64,000 nt of DNA from Corbicula japonica (lineage: Eukaryota > Mollusca > Bivalvia > Venerida > Cyrenidae): positions 620,001 to 684,000 of the forward strand of contig JAZAYU010000264.1 of the NCBI GenBank assembly GCA_038501625.1. Reading direction: 5' to 3'. Both the position numbers and the translations under genes were made by a program. The notes under the pieces are model-generated. The model had not been told where the DNA came from. It made no database searches and saw only the letters and a program-made list of their open reading frames with translations. This document shows positions 55,520 to 64,000 of this stretch, piece by piece. The first letter of the stretch is position 1. Every line of letters begins with the position of its first letter.

Positions 55520-55660
55520 CTACCCTTACGCTGTATAAATATGTTTTATTGCATATTATAAAAGTGTAGATCCTGATCAGTTGTCTGGAATCTCTGCCTG
55601 ATCTGGATCATCACAGTTCAGTTGTGGAAAACAGCCATATCCAATGGAGTAAAAGGTTAA
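55520..55660. repeat. Family T, shortened copy
   Basis: TACCCTTACGCTGTATAAAT at the left and CAATGGAGTAAAAGGTTAA at the right. Confidence 0.6.
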
Positions 55661-56412
55661 CCAAACTAAAATATTTCTTTAGAAAAACATTATGTCCTAT
55701 TTTTACCAATTTTACCTATATGCACACTTACTGACTACATTATTTTGCAACAAACAAAAGCTCCTGGATGCCAAAAATATTGCAGGCTTTTAGGTTTTGT
55801 GAACACTTACATGTTTACAATATGCCAACTTCTGGACTGGACATATTTATTTAATGACATGGACAAACTGGTAAACCAGTCATTTTCCATTACACAATTT
55901 GGTTTCTATGGTGATTAGTTGACAGTTAATGTCACATGTGATTTAAGGAGACTGAACAGAATGTCTGAAAATGTCATACATGCTTACCAACACACTATTT
56001 TGGTGATATATCTTATAGCAATTAAATTAAGATAACAGGTGTTTTAGTTTATAGAGTGAAGCATTATCGATTTGATTTTTTTTTCTAAGAATTCACAGTC
56101 ATGTTTCTCAGTATGTTGCAATTACCAAACCTTTCTTTGAGCATATTTTTTTCTTTTTTTTTCTCCAAGAAATTATGTTGTTTTTTCTTTCATTAGTGTG
56201 ATTTGTTGCCCATAAATTTAATTTACTCTTTAGCGAGGACGAATTTTTCATTAAGGTGTGTTTACTAAGATATTGAAGATATCTAGAAAAGGAAAAATCA
56301 TTAGGTTTTAAAGGTCTTAAAGGAAAGAGCATGGTTATTTAACATACATGATATGTGTTCTTCAGTTTACAGTTTTCTCTTGCCAGTTTCTTTTTGTTCT
56401 AAAGCTTTATTC

Positions 56413-56659
56413 TTAACCGTTTACTCCATGGGGGTGGGGATGTTACCCATTGGCGAACAGTGTAGATCCAGATCAGTCAGTACATCCATGCTGTCAGATT
56501 AGGATCTGCAATGTTAGTTCTTTTTATTCATAAGGTTATTTCTGACCAAAAGGCAAACTAAGTGTAGAACCTTATCAGATGGCAAAGATGTGCTGGCTGA
56601 TCCGGATCTACAGTAATCAAACTTGCAATAAATCCCCTACATATGGTGTAAAGGGTTAA
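56413..56659. mobile_element. Family T MITE copy
   Basis: TTAACCGTTTACTCCATGGG at the left and ATATGGTGTAAAGGGTTAA at the right; TTAA at both edges. Confidence 0.8.
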
Positions 56660-57371
56660 CCTAGCAATCTTTACCCAATCTGCTTAGATCACATGTACTT
56701 CATTTTAGGGTCAGTATGTTGATCTAGATCATCCCATCAGATTAGGGTCTTCACTGCTTAATGGATGTGATTTGGTGTAAATCTTTACTGAATACAGTTC
56801 TGTAAAAGATTTTTCTTTGAATTAACTTTGTTTTATTAAAAGTTTATAGCTTTTATTGAAATTTATGGATTAAGTGTTGACCTGATAAGCAGCCACATTT
56901 GATCGATTCTATATTGGTTGCAAATACAAGAATATATTTGGTTCCAGCAGAATATGGATTTATGATAACAATAACTGCAAATAAATTTTTATTCACAGGA
57001 TATTTGTGTACTTGGATAGTTATTCAATCCACAAAATTTATATAAAATCCCCATATTAAAAATTATGTGTAAACATGATTCTAGAAAATTGGAGACTGTG
57101 AATTATGAACCCACAAAAATAGCATTTTATCGAGAAACCAGAAAAAAACACCGTTTTATAAGCAATGGGAAACTTGATGCCTGTGAATATAAATAACTTT
57201 GCATTATATCACGTGTGATCCACGTTGTTCGATTATACGGAATCTCAGCATGTTACTCAAGCGTTTGTTTTTAAACAGATGTCATTTTGATGGTCATTGT
57301 TTGTTCATACTTTCATTTCTCTCATGGGCTGGCACCAGTTAGTGTTGATTGTTCCATACATCATTTTTTGT

Positions 57372-57612
57372 TTAACCCTTTCCTCCATAGACACACCTTT
57401 ATTGTGTTGGCGAACAGTGTAGATCCAGATCAGCCGGCACATCTGTGCGGTCTGATCAGGATTTGGACAGGTCGCATTTTGGTTAGAAATAACCTAACGA
57501 ATCAAAAAGCGAACAGTCTAGATCCTGATCAGATGGCACAGATGTGCCGGCTGATCTGGATCTACACTGTTTACCCATGCAATTAAGGTGTGTCTATGGA
57601 GGAAAGGGTTAA
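57372..57612. mobile_element. Family T MITE, near-consensus copy
   Basis: TTAACCCTTTCCTCCATAGA at the left and TCTATGGAGGAAAGGGTTAA at the right, a perfect 20-base inverted end including TTAA. The core arms are CAGATCAGCCGGCACATCTG and CAGATGTGCCGGCTGATCTG. Confidence 0.9.
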
Positions 57613-57635
57613 GGCGCTCCCCTGCAGGTCTGTCT

Positions 57636-57864
57636 TATCCCTTTACTCCATTACACTCCTAATCACACTGTGCAAACTGTGTAGATCCAGATCTGCCTGC
57701 ACATTCTGTCCATTCTGGTCAGGATCAACTATGTTCAATTTTGAGTCAGAGATAACCTTATAAATCAAAAGGCAAAACATTGTAGATCTAGATCATACTG
57801 GATGGTTGTGCAGGCTGATGAGGTTCTGCATTGATCTCTCATGGGATATGAAGTAAAGGATTAA
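57636..57864. mobile_element. Family T MITE copy
   Basis: TATCCCTTTACTCCATTACA at the left and ATGAAGTAAAGGATTAA at the right. It lies 24 nt from the previous copy. Confidence 0.75.
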
Positions 57865-58256
57865 AATTAAAATGGACATTAAATTGTAAACTACTTGCTA
57901 TATATTTCCTTTATTTCTTTTAGGAAAAGGGTAATTTTGCTGGAATTATTTATTTCTGTTTTAAATTCTATTTGCAAGAGAGTATCTTCAAACTGCTTGG
58001 TCTTCATTTTACAGTTGTCTCCCTTTAGCTTAGCAAGGTGGCATTTAAAGCATATCAACCATGTAACAAATGGCTTTTTGGCTGGAAGTGATAAAACATC
58101 TGAATACACTAAAAGTGAATACCCCAGTCATAATGCACATAATGCAATGTGTTTAGGGTCAGATCTTTTTACTGTATGATAAGTACTCCTGTAAAATACT
58201 CCCATGAAAATTGGAAGCTGAAGTTTGATTCCATATGACCTCAGTACTTACATGAC

Positions 58257-58430
58257 TTAACCTTTTCCTCCATAGATACACCTTAATTGCTAAGGCGAAC
58301 AGTTAAGATATCCAGATAAGCTATTGATGCCATCTGATCAGGATCAAAACTGTTCACTTTTTTATTCATTAGGTTATTTCTGACCAAAATGCACATGCGT
58401 AAAAATGCATATATATGGAGGAAAGGGACA
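58257..58430. mobile_element. Family T, internally deleted copy
   Basis: TTAACCTTTTCCTCCATAGA at the left and TATATGGAGGAAAGGGACA at the right; part of the right half is missing. Confidence 0.75.
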
Positions 58431-59760
58431 AGATAGGATACAAAGAATTTGAACTATTCGACTGTAGATGTTTAATGGCTAACAAAGCAATGACAATATA
58501 ATAGAAACTTGAATATATTGTGAAAAGATAAACAGATTAAGCAGTAACATGAACTTACACTTCTTTTGGTTATTACCACATTCAAAGAGTTTGAATTCAC
58601 TGCATGGGTGCAAAGGGCTCTTATATTTTTTCTAGGGTTAAATTTGATGAGTTTATATCATTGTCAGAAAAAAATGCAGTGGTCTTTAATTTTGTAAAAT
58701 CACTGTATCTTAATATTTTTAACCAAAATTTCATGCAGATGGAGTTTTTAATGTTGCTTTTTTGCCACTGATTATTTGTCCTTTAATTATTTGTAGACAG
58801 ATTTGGTGAAGAAAATACTTGCCGTTCAGATTTTTAAGTTTGTGCCATAATTACGTTTTTGGTTTTTAGCAAACAATTAATATTACATGTGTACCTGCCT
58901 TTACTCTTTTTTAGTGGCAAGTGAATCAACATGCTAGGCCCCTAACAGTCCTCTACTAACTAGGGGTTTCAATTTGATGTTTATTATGACTGACCATATT
59001 GATGTATTATGTGTCATTGACTGTTAATCCCAAATCACATGCATGAATATATTACACATAATTCTTAAAATACTTGTATAAGTAATTATTGGGGTTCAAT
59101 CACAAGAAAATCTCTTTCAAACTTCTGTGAAATTCATTTCATTTGTTTTGTGAAAATGTTTTTAAAGAACATAACTATATCACTTTGCAAAATGCTATTT
59201 GTGTGCAAACAGTTTGGCGTGTGTTATTTTCTAGTCATTTCTATAACATGTAAATCAGGTCATATTGATCTAAAAACATAGCATAAAACTTGTAAAGCTA
59301 TCATTTCTTCTACAAATTTGTAACCAATATCTAATTGTAACATGTTAAATTATGATAACAAAAATACAGCATGTAGAGTATACTATTTATACTTATTAAA
59401 TTTGTGATTGGTCAGTTAAGAAACTTTGTGAGATTACAACCAATCAACTTTCAGCTTACACTGGATCTCTGTTACACGATCTTGAGCCCAATTTTGTCCT
59501 TAGAAATTGTTTAATATTTTATTGAAATTAGTTTTATGATTAATTTTTAGCTTTACTTTCCATTTTCCTATTTTTATTATATTCTCCTTTTAAACTATTG
59601 GTTCTTAAATAATATTTTTATGAGAGATTGGTAAATCTTGATCAAACAGTAAAAATGGTATTCCATTTTTCAGACTCCGATCTTAGGCTGTTCCATGCAA
59701 CATTTCTCAATGTTTGAATGTGAACTGTCAGTTGAAACATTCATCTCAAGTAAAAGAATA
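58431..59760. other. Unannotated AT-rich 3' flank
   Basis: No open frame of note. A faint family H-like remnant (GTGATTGGTCAGTTAAG to TGTTACACGATCTTGAGCCC) lies at about 59405-59490. Nothing else is seen. Confidence 0.5.
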
Positions 59761-59761
59761 T

Positions 59762-60000
59762 ATTTACCTTTTTCTCCATAAGATATGGCTTATATCCTAT
59801 GTGCCACTTGCGTAGATCCAGACCAGCCTGCACATCTATTGCAGAGATACCAGGATCTGCAACTTTGGCTTCTAGTTTGAATCTTAGTGACTGTTTTTGA
59901 TTTGTTGATTTGGATCAGACTGTACAGATGTGCATACCAATCTGAATCTGCAATAAAAGTCCATGGGATTAAAACCATATTCCATGAAGTAATGGTTTAA
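59762..60000. mobile_element. Family T, diverged copy
   Basis: TTTACCTTTTTCTCCATAAG at the left and CCATGAAGTAATGGTTTAA at the right. Confidence 0.65.
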
Positions 60001-60048
60001 GTAACCTATTTCCACATTTAAGTTCATTGTAGTGAAAGTTGTAACCAG

Positions 60049-60192
60049 GTCCCAAGTTCATAAAACTGAGATTGGAGACAGTTCAAATCTCAAGCATCTA
60101 ACTGGCTGAAATGGCAACCAATCGCCATTTCAGCCAATCAGATGCTAGAGATTTGAGACTGGTCCCCTGATTTAGTTTTGTGATTGTGGGCC
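60049..60192. mobile_element. Family H hairpin copy
   Basis: GTCCCAAGTTCATAAAACTG to TTAGTTTTGTGATTGTGGGCC. Arms have scattered mismatches. Confidence 0.75.
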
Positions 60193-60738
60193 CTGTAATA
60201 CTGGACCAGAAATGCCGCAAGTCTCAAAGAAACACGGTGTTTACTGGTTGCAGGTATCATGGTACGCGATATTAGACACGTACCTGGAAAGTGTGCAATG
60301 TTATTTGTGTAATCAAATTGTTCATGTCCCAATTATTATGCGTAGTGTAGAACTGTTATATGTAAAGAGTGTCTGTGCAAGGGATTTAACTCTTGTCTGC
60401 TTATTGATTCAGGGGACTTACTGCGAATTTGTTAATATTTGTGGGGTTTCGAGGATTTCATGGACAAATCAATCCACAAATCTAAACCACCATGAAATAT
60501 AAAACTAAATATATCTAAACATTCTTAATTATAAAATTGAGTTCTATGAATAAAGAACACAGGAAAACATTTCTATCCGAAAACTACAAAAATTTATGCC
60601 CACAATTAAAAGTTGATTGACAGTAACTTACAATGCATTTGCTTCATTCAGAAGGGGATAAGAAAAATATTGCTATTTCATGATATTAGCAGGTATCTTC
60701 ATAGCTTGGAACAAATAATTGTGTTTTTCCAAAGAGTT

Positions 60739-60941
60739 TTAACCCTTTACTCCATATATATGTGTTTTTTTATATGCTACCTATGTAGATTAAAATCAGC
60801 TGGCACATCTGTGCAATCTGATCTGGATCTATATATTGTGTCAGAAATAACCTGATGAATCTAAAAGTGAACAGGATAGATCCAGATCCAGACCTACACT
60901 GTTTGCTCATGCAATAAAACTTGTATGCAGTAAAGGGTTAA
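60739..60941. mobile_element. Family T MITE copy
   Basis: TTAACCCTTTACTCCATATA at the left and GTATGCAGTAAAGGGTTAA at the right; TTAA at both edges. Confidence 0.8.
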
Positions 60942-61275
60942 TAAATTCTCCAGTTTGATATTTTGGGTATTTTAATTACCCATACACAACAATTCTTTTG
61001 TGATATTATAAGTCAGAGATAATTGAAACTAACCGAACTTACATGGTGGAAAATGTTGTCCTTAGACTTAAATGAATTAGGAAAGCTCTGATAACTGTAT
61101 ATTACTTTTATCTTATCTTTCAGGTGCTGGAAACATCATTACAGTTGTATCCAGTTATGATTTATCAACATTTGAGACATGTCTATGTTTGAAGTTTAGG
61201 TCACATAATATGATTAAGTCCTTAAATAAATTTCTTTCAAGATATACGAATTGGTAGTAGCTTTACATGAATAAG

Positions 61276-61562
61276 GCCCAAGATAATAAACCTGAGATTG
61301 GAGACCAGACTTGAAGTTTTAGTATTTGATTGGTCAGTTTTGGAGACTGATATAGTTGCAACCAATCAGCTGTCAGAGATTGGACACTTGTTTCCACTCA
61401 GTTTTGAACAACCTATCAGCTGTCAGAGATTGGATACTGGTTTTCAATTAGTTTCAACCAGTAAGCTCTCGGAGATTGGAGACTGATTTTCAGTCAGTTT
61501 CATCCAATCTGGTGGCGAAGATAGGATAATGGTTTCCAATCTCAGTTATTTACCTTGGAGCC
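61276..61562. repeat. Compound, diverged family H hairpin
   Basis: GGCCCAAGATAATAAACCTG, one left arm, then three right-arm units (ATCAGCTGTCAGAGATTGGA), ending ATTTACCTTGGAGCCC. It resembles the compound copy at 39268-39643. Confidence 0.65.
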
Positions 61563-61795
61563 CCAAGTTGGATGTTTAATATTCTGTAATAAAGTTAAGT
61601 ATTTCTGTTAGGCTTTGTAAAATGTTCAGTGCAGTATTTAAATAATTTGGATTGAATAAGTATATCTGTGTTATTTTGTATAAATGATGAAAAAAAACTG
61701 CATACTCTTAGCCCTATGCCTAGGGAGTGATCATTGTAAATAAATACAAGAATCTTCCAACGAGTTCTCTTTCTTTTTGCTTTTCCCTGTCTGTG

Positions 61796-61945
61796 CCAAA
61801 GGTTATAAAACTGAGCATGGAAACCAGTCTCAAATCTCAAGCATCTGATTGGCTGAAATGGCGACCAGTCGCCATTTCAGCCAATCAGATGCTTGAGATT
61901 TGAGACTGGTCTGGTTTCCAATCTCAGCTTTATAACCTTCAGCCC
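61796..61945. mobile_element. Family H hairpin, CCAAGG subtype
   Basis: GCCAAAGGTTATAAAACTGA to TTTATAACCTTCAGCCC. Near-perfect arms meet at GGCGACCAGTCGCC. Confidence 0.8.
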
Positions 61946-62222
61946 TGGTTCTCAACAGCTTATTTTAGCAGAAGCAAGTAACGCTGTAAAGGCCATTAAA
62001 CACTATATTAAGTTGATTTGGCAGCGTGATTGATTGGTGATACTTATTTCTGGTCCTTGTAGGTCCTTCTGAACCAGGAGCAGATCCGGATTCAGAGGGT
62101 GGGGGGTGGTTCAGTGTGGTTGCTGGAACCCTCTTTTGTTTGGGGGCAGCAATATTGAACCTTTATGTGGATAATGGACTAAGACTACCTTTCTGCTAGT
62201 TCTAATAAAACCAGAAACAAGT

Positions 62223-62330
62223 GTAACTTCATGCTTTCTTTAAACAGTCCAAGTGTTTTTCCTGTCCTGATGAACTGTAACTTCATGCTTTCTTTAAACA
62301 TTCTAAGTGTTTTTCATGGCCAGATGAACA
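62223..62330. repeat. Short tandem duplication, about 52 bp
   Basis: GTAACTTCATGCTTTCTTTA then AACA(G/T)TC(C/T)AAGTGTTTTTC occurs twice, with the CTGATGAAC/CAGATGAAC ends also duplicated. Confidence 0.75.
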
Positions 62331-62546
62331 TTATGGATTTAATTCGAAATTTACTCCGAAATATTCTTGAATTTGTTCAAAATAGATGTATTGGAAAGTA
62401 TTTGTGAAAACATTTTGACACGAACAATAGTGAAGAAACAAGCACTGGAATTTGCTGAACACGTGACAAGTTACGTAAAAACCTTTTCATACATGAGAAA
62501 ACTACACCCCTGACAACCACCTCGCTAGCACCATTGCTATTAGTGT

Positions 62547-62784
62547 TTAACCCTTTCCGCCATAGAAAAACCTTTATTGCGTGGGCGAACAGTTTAGATT
62601 CAGATCAGCCGGCACATCCGTGCCTTCTGATCAGGATCTAAACTGTTCACTTCTTGATTAAGTTATTTCTGACCAAAATGTGACCAGTGCAGATCCTGAT
62701 CAGACGGCACGGACATGCCGGCTGATCTGGATCTACACTGGTCGCACATGCGTAAAAATGCTTATTTATGGAGGAAAGGGTTAA
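62547..62784. mobile_element. Family T MITE, near-consensus copy
   Basis: TTAACCCTTTCCGCCATAGA at the left and TTTATGGAGGAAAGGGTTAA at the right. The core arms GATCAGCCGGCACATCCGTG and CACGGACATGCCGGCTGATC are almost perfect. Confidence 0.9.
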
Positions 62785-62989
62785 CAGTGACCATGACCTT
62801 GGAGGTAGGGACAGGTTTTGCATGCAACATGTCAGATTAATAGCCTTAGACCTGGCAATTTTTTTTTTCAGAATTGGGCCATACATGAGAAAGTTACTGC
62901 CTGTACTCTAGGTCCTTATATGCAGCATTGCAAAGTGATGAAAAGTGATGAAATACTTAGTTTAACCTTCACCTTGGAGGTGTGGGCAT

Positions 62990-63230
62990 GGCTCTTGCAC
63001 AAACTATGTCGCCTAGGTATGACTTAACATGTAGCAGGTCATTTTTAAAATTGGTTCATATACAAGAAAGTTACAATATGTCACCTAGGTATGACTTAAC
63101 ATGTTGGTCATTTTTAAAATTGGTTCATATACAAAAAAAGTTTACACTATGTCACCTAGGTATGTCTTTTAAACATGTGGCAAGTCATTTTTAAAATTGG
63201 TTCATATACTGTACAAGAAAGTTACAGCAT
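62990..63230. repeat. Tandem repeat of about 60-70 bp
   Basis: Three to four units with ATGTCACCTAGGTATGACTT, AACATGTGGCAGGTCATTTT-like and TAAAATTGGTTCATATACAA strings. Confidence 0.8.
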
Positions 63231-63307
63231 GGACACATGAAATTGGTATGAATGGACTGAGGGATAGAAATGTGCCTCCCATCCGGGGCACAAAAATAAA
63301 TAATTAC

Positions 63308-63840
63308 TAGGGATGGCAACGAGTAGTAAAATTGGTACTCGAGTAATCGTACGATCTTCCGATCGAGTACTCGAGTACTCGAACGATTTCCAATTTAATA
63401 AAGATAATTCCGTTCGTGTAATATCAGCGTCAACCTACTCAGTATTTATACCATATACCACATATTAATAAAGATACTTAGACAACAAAAGTGTGTTATA
63501 TCTTTTATTTTTGTTTTGTTATTTTTTATGTTATATTTTTAAAATAAATCAACAAATTGTATCAGTTACAACACGGTCATGCGAACATGTACATATTCGG
63601 TGGTAAAATAATATTATGTCGAAAAATAATCAAATCAAATAAATTAATCGACCTCAACTAAAACCATGGGGCTCGTATGTCTGCTTTTAGGGCGTGATCT
63701 CGTATCATGTTTCAACTTAAGATGGTTAAGCATGATTGTAGTTCTCCCGTTGTAGACCAACTCTGAACTACATTGACTGTTTTTCAGTCTGCTGCCCGTT
63801 TAAAGTAATTCCACGCAGACTAGTTTGCGGGGACATTTTG
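63308..63840 (-). mobile_element. hAT-type element remnant
   Basis: The left edge TAGGGATGGCAACGAGTAGT followed by clustered ACTCGAGTACTCGA resembles hAT terminal and subterminal sequence. On the minus strand inside is a broken BED zinc finger (63644-63813). The element would run right to left with most of the transposase missing. Its right end was not found before the window ends. Confidence 0.6.
63644..63813 (-). pseudogene. Broken BED zinc finger of a hAT transposase
   Basis: On the minus strand, 63813 to 63787 reads WNYFKRAAD and then a stop. In another frame, 63772 to 63644 reads CSSELVYNGRTTIMLNHLKL then KHD, ending at a stop. The aromatic start (W.YF), a Cys-type knuckle and HLKLKH are the signature of the BED finger at the N-terminus of hAT transposases. 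The frameshift, the early stop and the loss of one zinc cysteine region mean it is not functional. No ribonuclease-H-like body is seen. Confidence 0.6.
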
Positions 63841-64000
63841 CTGATGTAATACAGGTATTTATTTCGAAGTTTAATTAAAGAATGTGATACAAATCATTAC
63901 CATCGTTTTATCTTTTTTATTTTCATTAATATTCATAGATTAGTTAGCGTTATTCACCAATAAAAAATAGAAATTATCATCACATGCAAGTGAACCAATC

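Noticed and set aside
57287..57586. Recurrent short proteins with VDPDQPAH, LIRICTG and LIWIYTV, suggesting a conserved gene family
   Set aside because: All map to family T palindromes on either strand. The peptides appear because the element lacks stops in some frames; there are no start context, exons or codon bias.

Overview
The window reads as animal nuclear DNA, most likely from a bivalve mollusc. It is AT-rich, has small exons with GT-AG introns of 0.6 to 12.5 kb, and has very dense short repeats. Several of those repeats resemble bivalve mobile elements that carry tandem cores of about 150 bp. The species cannot be fixed from the sequence alone.

One gene is supported. It is a plus-strand orthologue of MTSS1/MTSS2 (missing-in-metastasis/ABBA), an I-BAR and actin-binding protein, running from 7046 to 52162. 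I place 14 in-frame coding exons. Five encode most of the I-BAR (IMD) domain. Then come a conserved Ser/Pro-rich exon, further linker exons, two similar helix-like exons separated by an 8-codon microexon, and a large last exon ending in a WH2 motif and a stop codon. The joined exons give about 878 residues. About 70 N-terminal residues, encoded by the first exons, are missing and presumably lie upstream of base 1. No second gene is convincing; the other open frames are repeat or intron sequence.

The introns and 3' flank are packed with repeats. (1) Family T: about 40 copies of a roughly 240-bp element with TTAA target duplications, CCCTTT-type inverted ends and an internal nested palindrome, which suggests piggyBac-type MITEs. 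(2) Family H: over 20 near-perfect hairpins of about 145 bp, starting GGCCCAAGATCATAAAAC or CCAAGGTTATAAAACTGAG. (3) Elements with tandem cores of 145 to 159 bp. Four end in a short hairpin followed by CTAG and then T, as Helitrons do. Another forms a tandem duplication of about 1.85 kb. (4) A 400-bp double-hairpin element with CRE-like TGACGTCA sites, present twice. (5) A Harbinger-like foldback at 34325-34542. (6) A broken hAT-type BED zinc finger at the right edge.

Region by region: 1-7045 is an intron with a minisatellite-bearing element end and hairpins. 7046-26980 holds the I-BAR exons, with the 15.7-19.5 kb duplication inside the largest intron. 27-35 kb is an intron filled by a 159-bp tandem-core element. 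35.4-52.2 kb holds the C-terminal exons, often with repeats within tens of bases of splice sites. 52.2-64 kb is 3' flank made mostly of repeats. I found no rRNA, tRNA, CRISPR array or new multi-gene system. The most unusual content is the layered repeat structure and the splice architecture of the MTSS gene.
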